From: Paragyromitra xinjiangensis
Taxonomy: Eukaryota; Ascomycota; Pezizomycetes; Pezizales; Discinaceae
DNA length: 64,000 nucleotides
NCBI GenBank assembly: GCA_038503065.1
Contig: JBCAMK010000016.1
Span: forward strand, 1,550,001 to 1,614,000
Direction of reading: 5' to 3'
This document shows positions 48,568 through 59,601 of this stretch, in pieces. The notes below the pieces were generated by a model, which was not told the origin of the DNA, made no database searches, and saw only the letters and a list, made by a program, of their open reading frames with translations. Position 1 is the stretch's first letter; every line of letters starts with the position of its first letter. A program made the position numbers and the translations under genes.

Positions 48568-51500
48568 ATGGTTTCCAAGAAAGACGGGATTGGAAGTGAG
48601 GCTCGAGCTCAGGACCTCTCAACTGCTCGCGAAGATGTCTGTACCCTTCCAAAGGACTTTACAAGGTCGGCTTGAAAATATGTTCACATCTATATACTAA
48701 CATTGCTCTGAGCGGCCCAGTTCCCCGGCCAGGATGACACCCTAGTAGCCCACAAAGACACTCACACACCCTCATATCTCCCGCGCATAGGTGTAAGTAA
48801 CCTAGATCAGATCATTAATATACATGTACCCTTATTTATCTTACCCTCTCTAGCTTCCCTTCTACGGTAACCCGGTAACGGTTCAAGGGGATGTTCATGT
48901 GTTCTCATATTCATCATATCTTTATGTGAGTGGTTAGCGTTCGAATTCTAGGATCAACCCATAGGCATATCCCCACTAATGTGATACATTCCAGCTCTTT
49001 CCCCGGAAAACTCTGGCGACTACTAGCAAAGATAGCTATACGCTCTTATATACCTCGTATCTTGTGGTGGGCCCCTCTGGACAATCAACGAGCGAACGTC
49101 TCTGTACCTACTAACAGTGCCTTGGGTCGTCTAGCGTCGTCTCTTTAGGAGCTTAAGGAACGGCTGTGGTCGCTTGACTCCATTTTCTATTGTCTTGGTG
49201 TTTGGTTCGCTACCTTCTAGCGTTTCCGCTTCCAACACCAGGCCCACCGATACCGAAAACGAAACACCCTCCGCAACCATTGCTCTCTATATCCTTACGT
49301 CTCTCGGTATCATCTTCACTGCCATACCATATGTTGCCGAATACAAGAAAACCTTGGGGATATCAAGATTCGGGTTAAAGCTCCCTGAGCCGATTTGCCA
49401 GCAGCTGCAGCTTGCCAAGGATTTCAATCTCCTTCATCGGAACCTGACCCTGCATACTGCAAAAGTTACCTGGTCTATACTGTCAATGAGCGTCCTTGTT
49501 ATGACACTACTATTCTGGCGCACTACCACACCCCTCGATTCTTGCATGTCCCTCAATCCCGATATTTCTGGGCTAGGTGTTCGGATTAGCCTTTGGGTCC
49601 CCGGAGGCCTGGTCGCGTTAATAGCAGTCCTCGGTCACTTCCATGCCGAAGAGACCGGAATCAAGACTATCTGCGTTACGTTACTTGGAGCTCAAGTTTA
49701 CTACGGCTTGAATCTCATTCTCATGAGAATAACTGTAGTGGACAAACTGGTTGGCGCTATGATTCTCGATTGCCTGACATCAATCACTTCAATCACATTT
49801 TCTATGAAAGAATGCCTAGCTGCACGCCAGCTGATCCGAGTGGGATTCTTGGTGAAATCTTTCGCCCTAGTTGTCCTCGCGTATACCATGGCAAAGCTGC
49901 CTACTGGTAGTTCGAGGGAAACCCCTGGGGAGGAGGGAAACTCGTGTCCGTGCTTTCAAGCGTACTGGTGGGGTTGGGTGGGCACTTGCAGCGGCACATC
50001 ATGGAGCTTCTGGTTTTACTTCGTGTTGAAATGCATAGAATTTGCCCATAGTAGTTGGCTTTGCCTTTGGAATATGAGTTACTACGACGCAGCCGAGAAA
50101 TCTGAAAGGGACGACAAAAATACCAGGATCACCATCCCCAAGACTGTGTACGATTCGATCCCAGCGACTACATTCACCAAGTATCAAGAGTTGATTCCCC
50201 TTTCTATCGCCTCCATAATCAATATCGAGTTGATTTTAGCAATCTATCACTCTCAGGGAGCTGAGGATGTGAGGAGCTGGGGGCAAAATACGCCGATTGT
50301 TTTGACCGGTGTCACTCTTCTGTCTGGATTTTATGGAATATATTCCATGTTTAAAGAGAAGAACGTTAAGAGACGACAAGAATTCCTAAAGCGGTCTAGT
50401 ATTGGCTCATTGATCCCCAACTTGCACACCAAGAGGCCTACGAGTTGGAGGGGCTGGCTCCGGGACATCCCAAAGATTATTCGTGATGATCATCCATTCA
50501 ACAAGCTACCCTTGCGAGCCACCAATCATGCTAGAATCAACTACGAAACTGAAGCGTGGAAAGAAATTATCAACGATTTTCAACAATGGCCAAATAAGAG
50601 CCGTTCAGAGTTGGGTGTCATGTTAATCAATGCGGCGGAGCTCGGCGACCTAGTGCAAGTACGTGAGTTGTTGGCAGAGGAAGCAAGTCTAATCGAAATT
50701 GACGGAGACGGAGAAACTGCCTTAATGAAAGCAACACAAAGCGAAAATTCGAAGTTGGTAGAGCTCCTTTTAGGGAAAGGCGTCAACGTCACGGCACAGA
50801 ACAACGATCAACAAACCGCTCTGCATCACGCCGTCTTAACTGGTAAAGTAGAGGTGGTGGAGATGCTTCTGAAACGGGCCACCGAAACCGCAACGCGAGA
50901 TAGTCGAGGATGGACGGCATTGCATGATGCTAGCTGGTTAGGGAACGAAAAGATAGTAAAGCTGTTGCTGGAAAAAAAGGCGGACACCACAATAAAGGAC
51001 GAACATGAGCAGATACCACTGCACCTGGCTACCGAGAGAGGTTTTGAGAGGGTCGTAGAGCTATTGCTAGAGAATACCACCGACATCACGACCCAAGACC
51101 AGAACGGAGATACGCCGTTGCATATAGCCTGCTTGTGGAGCCACAACAAAGTTGTGGCACGATTGTCGGAGAAAACCATCGACATCACAACACGGAATAA
51201 AAATGGACAAACAGCATTGCATATAGCTATCATGAATGATCTTGAGGATGTCGATGGAAACTTCAAGGTCGTGAAACTATTGCTGGCCAAAGGCACCGAC
51301 ATTTCAGCACAAGACAGCGAAGCACAGACAGCATTGCACATAGCTGCATTCAAAGGCTACGAAAAGGTGGTGAGGTTGTTGCTAGAAAATGGAGCCGATG
51401 TCTCAGTTTTAGATTCGAGGGGGAGAACAGCATTGCGGCTAGCGAGTGAAAAAAACCACAATGGAATAGTAACAATGCTAGAAGGAACAACCGACATCAC

Positions 51501-53484
51501 GAAAAGAGGTCGGGATGGGCGGACAGCTTTGCATGTTGCTGCCAGTGAGGGTCTTGGGGAAGTGGTGGGATTCTTGCTTGAAAGGGGCGCAGATTACATG
51601 GCACAAGATGAATCAGGACAGACGGCACTGCATATTGCTGCCTCGAGTAGCTCTGTGGAGGTGGTGAATTTGCTGCTAGAGAAAGTCACCGACATCACAA
51701 CTCAAGACAATGAATGGCGGACAGCACTGCATCTTGCTGTCTCCCGTGGTTCTATGGACTCCGGTGTAGTAAAACTGCTGCTAGAGAAGACCACTGACAT
51801 CACGACACAAGACAATGAAGGGCAGACGGCACTGCATCTTGCTGCCTCAAGAGGCTCTGTGGATGTAGTGAAGCTGCTGCTAGAGAGGACCACCGACATC
51901 ACAACACAAGACAATCAAGGGTGGACAGCACTGCACCTTGCTCTCTCTAGACACTCTGTAGACTCGGATGTAGTGAAGCTGCTGCTGGAGAAGACCACCG
52001 ATATCACGACACAAGACAATAGAGGGCAGACAGCACTGCATCTTGTTGTCTCCAGACGCTCTGTAGACTCGGATGTAGTGAAGCTGCTGCTAGAGGAGAC
52101 CACCGATATCACAACACAAGACAATCAAGGGCGGACAGCACTGCATCTTGCTGCCTCAAGTGGTTTTGTAGATGCAGCGAAACTGGTGCTAGAGAAGACC
52201 ACCGACATCACAACACAAGACAATCAAGGGCAGACAGCACTGCATCTTGCTGCCTCAAGAGGCTCTGTGGATGTAGTGAAGCTGCTGCTAGAGAAGACCA
52301 CCGACATCACGACACAAGACAATGAAGGGCAGACAGCACTGCATCTTGCTGCCTCAAGTGGTTCTATGGACTCCGGTGTAGTAAAACTGCTGCTAGAGAA
52401 GACCACTGACATCACGACACAAGACAATGAAGGGCAGACGGCACTGCATCTTGCTGCCTCAAGTGGTTTTGTGGATGCGGTGAAGCTGCTGCTAGAGAAG
52501 ACCACCGACATCACAACACAAGACAATCAAGGGCGGACAGCACTGCACCTTGCTCTCTCCAGACGCTCTGTAGACTCGGATGTAGTGAAGCTGCTGCTAG
52601 AGGAGACCACCGATATCACAACACAAGACAATCAAGGGTGGACAGCACTGCACCTTGCTGCCTCAAGTGGTTCTATGGACTCCGGTGTAGTAAAACTGCT
52701 GCTAGAGAAGACCACTGACATCACGACACAAGACAATGAAGGGCGGACAGCACTGCATCTTGCTGCCTCAAGTGGTTTTGTGGATGCAGCGAAACTGATG
52801 CTAGAGAAGACCACCGATATCACAACACAAGACAACCAAGGGCGGACAGCACTGCATCTTGCTGCCTCAAGTGGTCCTATGGACTCCGGTGTAGTAAAAC
52901 TGCTGCTAGAGAAGACCACTGACATCACGACACAAGACAATGAAGGGCAGACAGCACTGCATCTTGCTGCCTCAAGTGGTTTTGTGGATGCGGTGAAGCT
53001 GCTGCTAGAGAGGACCACCGACATCACAACACAAGACAATCAAGGGCGGACAGCACTGCACCTTGCTCTCTCAAGAGGCTCTGTGGATGTAGTGAAGCTG
53101 CTGCTAGAGAAGACCACCAACATCACAACACAAGACAATCAAGGGCGGACAGCACTGCATCTTGCTATCGATAATATCGGGGATACCGGGGATTCCTGGG
53201 ATTTCCTGGATTTCCAGGGTTCCGGGGATTTCGGGAATTTCAGGAATTTCGAGTATCGTGTGAAGGTGGTGAAGCTACTGCTAGAGAAGACCACCGAAAT
53301 CACAACACAAGACAATGAAGGGCGGACAGCATTACATCTTGCTTCCTCGAAGAATCTTCCAGAGATAGTGAAGCTACTACAGGAGAAAACCACCAGCCTC
53401 ACGACACTAGACAACGAAGCGCTGAAAGCTCCAGAGTTGGCCAGTCAAGAGGACCAGGAGAATCTAAGGGTTATCAAGCCGTAG
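48568..53484 (+). CDS. Polytopic membrane protein with about 28 ankyrin repeats (paralogue B)
   Basis: The main exon 49135-53484 has no early Met, so 5' exons are needed. A phase-0 model is 48568-48636, 48721-48792 and 48854-48925 (the last two exactly 72 bases: FPGQDDTLVAHKDTHTPSY and LPFYGNPVTVQGDVHVFSYS), then 49135, giving 1520 residues. Two of the introns have ACTAAC branch sites and the second has a GTAAGT donor; the first donor (GTCTGT) is weak. Hydrophobic segments and motifs GHFHAEETG, SMKECLAAR, AYWWG, PATTFTKYQE and PLRATNHARI match the gene at 25.8 kb in order, so the two are paralogues. About 28 ankyrin repeats follow from about residue 564. Many are nearly identical (TTDITTQDNEGQTALHLAAS), and one carries a 30-residue insertion rich in Gly, Asp and Phe. 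A membrane-held binding role is inferred; no catalytic motif is seen. Confidence 0.8.
51640..53160 (+). repeat. Near-identical tandem array of ankyrin-coding units (99-105 bp)
   Basis: Units begin around CTGCATCTTGCTGCCTCAAG and continue through AAGCTGCTGCTAGAGAAGAC and ACCGACATCACAACACAAGA. Two length types alternate: 33 residues (GFVDAVKLLLEK) and 35 residues (SMDSGVVKLLLEK). Stretches of about 100 bases are identical, including silent sites, for example 51751-51850 and 52365-52464. This points to recent duplication or gene conversion within the array. Confidence 0.85.
53170..53254 (+). repeat. Degenerate 9-bp minisatellite inside an ankyrin repeat
   Basis: Units resembling GGGGATTCC / GGGATTTCC / GGGAATTTC repeat about nine times in frame. 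They encode an insertion reading DTGDSWDFLDFQGSGDFGNF within the middle of one ankyrin unit of paralogue B. Confidence 0.75.
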
Positions 53485-56400
53485 TAAGCTTCCGAGCCAC
53501 GGCGGAAGCGTATAGAAATTGGTTTTGGGAATACCAATGTAAGTCTAGGAACAATTTGTCCACAGCAGATCCCTTCTTACCGCGCAATCGTCACATCTTA
53601 TAGACCCTATTCACTTCAAACCCCCGGAAACTAGGTGGTCAGTTGCGAGAATGGGATTAATGCTGATTGGGTTTCTTTTAGGAAGCGGAAGAATACATAT
53701 GTATAAGAGATATTTGTAAGATCTGGACTTTGGTGTTTTATGGGGTTGGGTGGTCATGTGGCTAGGTGGTCATGTACCGTGCAAGTGCGATTTTTGTCAC
53801 TCCTAGATTCCCCGATAGTGTAAACTACATGTATGAAGGCTTGTATTTTGGGGTAACGCATGATGGAAGAAATGAGTGGGGAAAGGTGTGAACTCGGTAA
53901 GTGCATATGTCGGATACGTTTCTACGAGCTTCTCATGATGTTGCATGTAGATAGACAGTAGATCAATTTCTCGTTCAATATTGTGACATAATACATGAAG
54001 GGTAGCAAGATACGAGTTGACGCCCTAGTTTGTCTTAAGCTTTCATTGCAACCTTACTATCAAGTTAATTCCGCACCCCACCATCACCAGCTTTACTTTC
54101 CCAATATTGAGTCAGCCCATTAACAAGCTTTCGGTGGACTTGAGCTTGGCCGAATTGCCCCCATCGGTTCCGATTATCATATAAACCATCATTACTTAAT
54201 CCCTCAAATATGCGTAGCGGCGTGCGTACATATGGCACTTTACCCTCCATCTATCAATAAAAATTTTCTAAATAGACGAATGTACCTAATGAGACCGGGA
54301 TAGAAACGGGAGCCGAGATGTCACAGGTAGTCTTGTGCCATACATTTCGGTCGTCCAGATTTTTTTCGATATTTGACGTTCGAAATCTGTATTCTCCCTG
54401 CACAATCATGTCAACCACCAAAGTTAAATAGCGATTTTCCAAAAAGTCTGGAATCGAGACTAGGGTTTAGTGGCATTGTAAATAGACTAAGTGTAGTAAT
54501 ATAGCGGACTAAAGAATAGATGTTCAATTTCTAAAACCAAGCTACTGGCCAATGTTAGGTCCATAAACACAAAACACGCTAATACTAATTTGGTTTACTA
54601 CTATTCAAGACAACCCTTCTCGCTTCAATTCACCAGCAGAAAACTATACATGCTATCAGGACTTCATACTAACCCTGGGGCCCCGTTCCCAAACAATAGT
54701 CCTAGTGGAATATCTATCTACCAGCGAGCGCAGTACATCAGTGCCTGGATATCTCACTGCATACATACTAAAGACTAAAAAACAGACCAAAAGCCCCAAC
54801 ACACGAACCACGAAAAAACACGAGATAGCTCTTCGAAATCTCCATAGAGCGACTAACTCGAACCTGCTAGAACGCAACATCGTGGCTAGCGAAAGTACCC
54901 ATTGATCCGGAGGTAATTCTCAATACATCCGCGAGCCGGTTCGTATCACCACCCGTCACTCGACACCAAACACCACCAATGATCTTTTCAGCCTACCACT
55001 TTTCCCAGCTGCCCGCATTCTCACATATGCACGCCTACAACCCCACTCAACACAGATGCACTTCCCACCGCTCAATCGCAATCCTTCACTCGTTCTGGCC
55101 ACCAGCAACATCGCCAAGCGTCCAAGACCTGCATCACCTTCCTCAACCGCTACCCAAAAGATCGACAAGCAGCGGAATCCACGATCAAATGACCATGTCC
55201 TGAACTCTACATCCATCGCATATACAATTCCCCTTACTACCTCACTGCACCAATCTGAATCAACCTGCTACAATGCACAACCCCTGTACAGCGCGCACGG
55301 TCAAGCCCATCAACAGCACCAGACCTGTACCACAGACCTTCGCTACGACTTCTAGATCTGTCTCACTACCATCTAGCCCAGGCGAGCCGGACAAGGACGC
55401 TCTAGAGCGACCGCCACCGTAGATCAATGGCTGAGCGCCTCGTCTTCTTTGCCGCATTAGCGCGATCACGGCAGCTAGTTATTCCGTGCCCCGGTGGCAT
55501 CAATGATTTAGCTCTACATATCTCGGTTGTACAACAGGTTAACTCCGACCTAAGGTACACCGTGCGATACATGATACGACAATAAGGTCGTCAGATAATC
55601 CCCCACCACCGCTGACCGGTACGCGAGAGACCGAACCAGTCAACCCGGCGAAGAGTAAGCTTAACAAAACTAGGAATTGCACCGGACGAGACTCCTGTAG
55701 CAGTACTGCGGGGTTGTATACACCCTCACGAAGCTTATTCGCACGGCTTAATTTTGACACTTACCCAGGTAATCATGTCCGTATCGGCACTTCCCGGGAG
55801 ATCACCATAGCATTAAAGAGTTTAATTGATTAATTCCAGTAATGAGTTCGGACTCTGAAACATTGCACTTAAAACGCGTAAACTATTCTGTGACTGTTTA
55901 TCAACCGTGAGCGGTCGTTACAAACCTATACATGTTCCGTCTGAATAACCGCTCCGAACACCCCAACTGGAGGGAGGGAAACGGCGTTTGTTGTACTGTT
56001 GGTTTATTTCATCTTGAATGGAGTAGATTATCGCGGCTGAGAGTGATGATGCCAGCTGCTGATGCAGCGGCTAGTGAAACTTGGGCGGAAACAGTAGAAC
56101 TACAGTAGATTGCCATTGTTGTCCGCGCAGGATCGCGCTGGTTGTGCAGTACATAGGATTTCTCGATAGTGGGTGATAAGTGTAAGATCATGAAGGTGCG
56201 AACTGCATTCAGGTAGGTTGAGTGCGTATGAGACAAAGCAACTGTGGGGCTGTGCTGTGCTTAACCCTAACCCTGGGATTACCTCCTTTTGAGAGCTGGT
56301 CTTGTTTACTGGTTCGGTTGTCCATAATTTACCGGAAATTGAGTCATATCACTGCCGTCTGAGGGGATTGTATGATGTTCGATTTTGTTCTGTTTTTTTT

Positions 56401-58107
56401 AATTGTACCTAGTTATTTCGCTTTTTATCTCTGCAATGGTCTCGTCTGAATGCTCGTACCATGCTGTGATCTTTCCCGTATCACGCGATCGGGCATTGGT
56501 AACGGTCTGGCTGATACGTGCAGCAGCAGCATGATATCGGAATAGCGTGAAGATGCGGTGAGCGGAGTGTGCGTAAAAGTGTACCTGCGTTCGCCTGAGG
56601 GCAAAACTAAATACCTATAATTGGCAGCGCCTCGCGAACATACAGAATAGTTTAGTAAATACACCTAAAACGAGCATCGCCGTCTCGAAAGGGCTGTCGA
56701 AACAGGCCATTCCCCCCCTTACTTGCCCCACCCGTATTTTTAAGAAATTAGCAAAAAACTCAAGTAATTATAGCCATCTCGAGTTTGAAGTTCGCGGAAT
56801 AACGGACGGTGGGTGTTCGGTTAGACGTTCGTCCAAGATCGAATACTGTACCTGCGTTAGCCGCCATGCACGGAACCGTAAATTGAATTCTCCCCTCGGA
56901 CCAACGAATTGCAGAGGCTGGCGCCACAGCTGGACGGCGCGTCCGAAACAATTGAGCTGCGTTCGACTCCACGCTAGACGGGATGCGGCCTCGCTACCAG
57001 AGGGAACTGAGGGTATGCACCTAATTTTGCGTCAGTTTATTTGGTTTTTTTTTACTCGGAGGAGGGAGAGGAGCCGGGGAACGCAGGAACCACCCCCGCG
57101 TTGCGTCCGACGCCCGGACATGCTATTGACGTAGGGTATGTAGGTAAAGCGATCTGGATTAAGCAGGTGGTGAGCACAGCAGTGGACTGAGGCGTGGCTG
57201 CAGGCCATACGTGGTTTTTTTTCCTGTGCTACTAGAAACAAGGCTATCAATCAAACACCAGGCCTTCCTCTGTGTTTTTTCTTGCTTTTCCCCGAGTTGT
57301 TTGGAGGGTTTTCGCGGGATTTACTCCTGAGTGTTGAGTTGATTTACTTGACTTGACTTGACACGAAACGGGGATCGCCTGTTAACTTGCTAATAGAGGA
57401 GGCGGCCAGTACCGGTTGCAGCTCTCTACCGGACAGCCTACAAGCTATTCCGCTCACAGTAATCGGAACATTTGCTGTTTCACCTGTCGCCACTACCCGC
57501 GCCTCTCTTAATTAGATATCTCGGCCTGTCTTTGGCCCAGCTAGTCTCTTTTCTTCTTTCTATTTCTCTCTCTCTCTCCTTCCCTTTCCTCCACTGCGGT
57601 GTCAAAGAGTTGGTGCTACTGATATATAGATCCTGTGTGGACAGCCTCCTTCCTTTTAATCAACTGCAAGGCCGGATACAAACAACTCGACTGGTTCGGT
57701 TACGGTCCCATCCTCTTACGCGTGTTATATTATATTACATTACACAGACACCTACAGACGAACAAGCATTTTTTTATTTCCCCACCCACCCACCCAGCTT
57801 TTTCCGATCTCCTCGCTTGTTCTGGCGTATTATCTGAGAGCTTAATTCCTAATACCCTGGTAATTGCCTGTGTGTGTGTTTTCTCTCGAGCTGAGCTTGA
57901 GCTGCGCATATATATCCACTTTGATATCCGGGATCTCGAAGAACACACACCACCCCTTTCAGGCTGGTCCATTACTACTACGAGTGAAGCGTTTATTATA
58001 CAGCTTCCTTTCTCTGCTCTCGTCCGATCCATTGCTCTACTATAATCCCCACAGTCACCTACCTGATAATTATCTACGCCTACCTACAAAACATAATACC
58101 AAACTTA
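53485..58107. other. Gene-poor spacer
   Basis: Only short frames are present. It contains a diverged MITE copy at 54328-54462. The last 600 bases are CT-rich (57540-57600) and look like promoter and 5' leader of the next gene. CCCTAACCCT at about 56263-56274 is a minimal telomere-like string and not a telomere. Confidence 0.45.
54328..54462. repeat. Diverged copy of the 9-bp-duplication MITE family, 135 bp
   Basis: It begins TAGTCTTGTGCC and ends GAATCGAGACTA, and it follows the 60.2-kb element along its length (GTCGTCCAGATTTTTTTCGA, GCGATTTTCCAAAAAGTCTG). The flanks do not show a 9-bp duplication, so it is older or rearranged. Confidence 0.65.
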
Positions 58108-59601
58108 ATGTTTCTTCCCATTTCTCCCCCACCTTCCCGTTCGTCTTCCCAGACCTCCGTCTCTCGCAAGCCAGCAACCTATAATCCAGACGACCGGTCA
58201 ATTACACCAATCTCACCATCCACCTCACCATCAACCCGGAGACCCAAACCAACACTAACACTCAACCCATCCGCCATGCCGACCACAAGAACCACCTTCC
58301 TCGCCTCACCAACACCTACGCCCTCCAGCGCACCCTCCTCCACCCTCCGCAGCTTCTTCTCCCCATGCTCTGACTCCGAAGACTCCGACTCCGACTCCGA
58401 AGACCACTTAGACACACCGATCAAGAGCGCTAAACCCCGAGGCCACTTCCAACGTCTCTGGGCCTCCCAACCCAGTCTGCCACCATCCGATCCACCCCCA
58501 GCTCTCCCCCGTCGTCTCAGCACCCCCCTCTCTCCAACCTTCGGTTGTCAAACCAACCCCCCTAGCCCCGAGAAAGCCCAATTCCTATTCTCACCAGGCC
58601 CCAACACCCCCGCCTTCCCACGCCGTCCTACCCGTCTCTCGGGATTCAGCATGCACCCACCCGCCGCACCGGAGGCTCCTCCAACCGGAGTATTCCCTCC
58701 ACCGTCTCCGTGGGGTGACGGCATCTTATCATACGTTAACTCACCAACTATCCCAATCCCGTCGGATCCGTTATTGCAGAATTTGCAGAGTCTGCTAGTG
58801 GGACAGCTCCAGAGTCTTAATGGGATCTTCACAGCTCCTCCGCCGCCGGAATTGGCGATTGCGAGGGCGGAGCGGGATCGGTTGGTGGTTAAGACGCAGA
58901 AGGCGTATTTCAGACGGACTCCGCAGGAGGCGGTGGTGGAGCTGCATGTGGAGTTGATGGAGAAGGAGGAGAGGGTTGCGAGGTTGGAGAGGGAGTTTGT
59001 TAAGGGGGTTTTGGTAGCGTTGGATGGGTTCGTGGAGGGTGTTAGGAGTGGGTGTAGGGGGTTTATGGGGGAGGATGAGGTGGAGGTTATTGAGGTGGAA
59101 GTTTTGGATGAGGAGGTATTGGATGAGGAGGAGGATGAGGAGGTTTATGTGGATGCGAGGGAGTGGCCGGAGGAGGTTGTCTCTCCTGGGTTCCGGACTT
59201 ATACTTCCCCGAATAACGAGCGCCGGTTTACTTGGACTCCGTCTAATTTCGATGAATATGAAGACGAAGACGATGCAGAAGAAGAAGAATACTATGCAGA
59301 CCCAACTGCTGATCCTTCTTTCACGTCACTCCCTTCTCTTGCTCCAGACGAGGAGCTGTATCTATCTGAATACTCCCTCTCCCCCTCTAACTCATCCCGC
59401 GCATCCTCACCCCTCGTCGGCGTCAGCTGTACGTGTGAAAGCCAGTGTGATTGCTGGAGCAGTAGCTTCCTGCCGCCGTCACCGGCACTATCGAGTTCCT
59501 CGCAGAGGATGGTTGGGGGGAAGGGCGTGGCGGATCAGTGGGAGAAAAGGTGGGGGGAAAATGTGGTGGTCGTGCAAGGGATTGAGTTGAGGATGATTTG
59601 A
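58108..59601 (+). CDS. Proline-rich protein with acidic segment, unknown function
   Basis: A single open frame of 497 codons follows a CT-rich leader. Residues 1-190 are Pro/Ser/Thr-rich with a DSEDSDSDSED stretch and an SPEKAQFLFSPGP motif. Residues about 215-315 look helical and conserved in character (LQNLQSLLVGQLQSLNGIF, then RAERDRLVVKTQKAYFRRTP and MEKEERVARLEREFVKGVL), a likely coiled coil. A strongly acidic stretch (VEVIEVEVLDEEVLDEEEDE) follows. Near the C-terminus a CTCESQCDCW cysteine cluster occurs, and the end is ENVVVVQGIELRMI. No signal peptide or membrane segment is seen. I do not recognise a family; a scaffold or regulator is only a guess. Codon use is G/C-rich at third positions, unlike the NLR-type genes, which suits a native gene. 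Confidence 0.7.
   Translation: MFLPISPPPSRSSSQTSVSRKPATYNPDDRSITPISPSTSPSTRRPKPTLTLNPSAMPTTRTTFLASPTPTPSSAPSSTLRSFFSPCSDSEDSDSDSEDHLDTPIKSAKPRGHFQRLWASQPSLPPSDPPPALPRRLSTPLSPTFGCQTNPPSPEKAQFLFSPGPNTPAFPRRPTRLSGFSMHPPAAPEAPPTGVFPPPSPWGDGILSYVNSPTIPIPSDPLLQNLQSLLVGQLQSLNGIFTAPPPPELAIARAERDRLVVKTQKAYFRRTPQEAVVELHVELMEKEERVARLEREFVKGVLVALDGFVEGVRSGCRGFMGEDEVEVIEVEVLDEEVLDEEEDEEVYVDAREWPEEVVSPGFRTYTSPNNERRFTWTPSNFDEYEDEDDAEEEEYYADPTADPSFTSLPSLAPDEELYLSEYSLSPSNSSRASSPLVGVSCTCESQCDCWSSSFLPPSPALSSSSQRMVGGKGVADQWEKRWGENVVVVQGIELRMI

Noticed and set aside
48925..48960. GTTCGAATTC resembling a tRNA B-box
   Set aside because: No acceptor stem or A-box at the right distance; it lies within the proposed intron of the ankyrin gene.
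50580..53414. Series of minus-strand frames (MSCVVMSVVFSSSSFTT-like) opposite the second ankyrin gene
   Set aside because: They repeat with the ankyrin units and are antisense shadows of the tandem repeats.
56262..56276. TTAACCCTAACCCTGG telomere-like string
   Set aside because: Only about two units; expected by chance and not a telomere or interstitial array.
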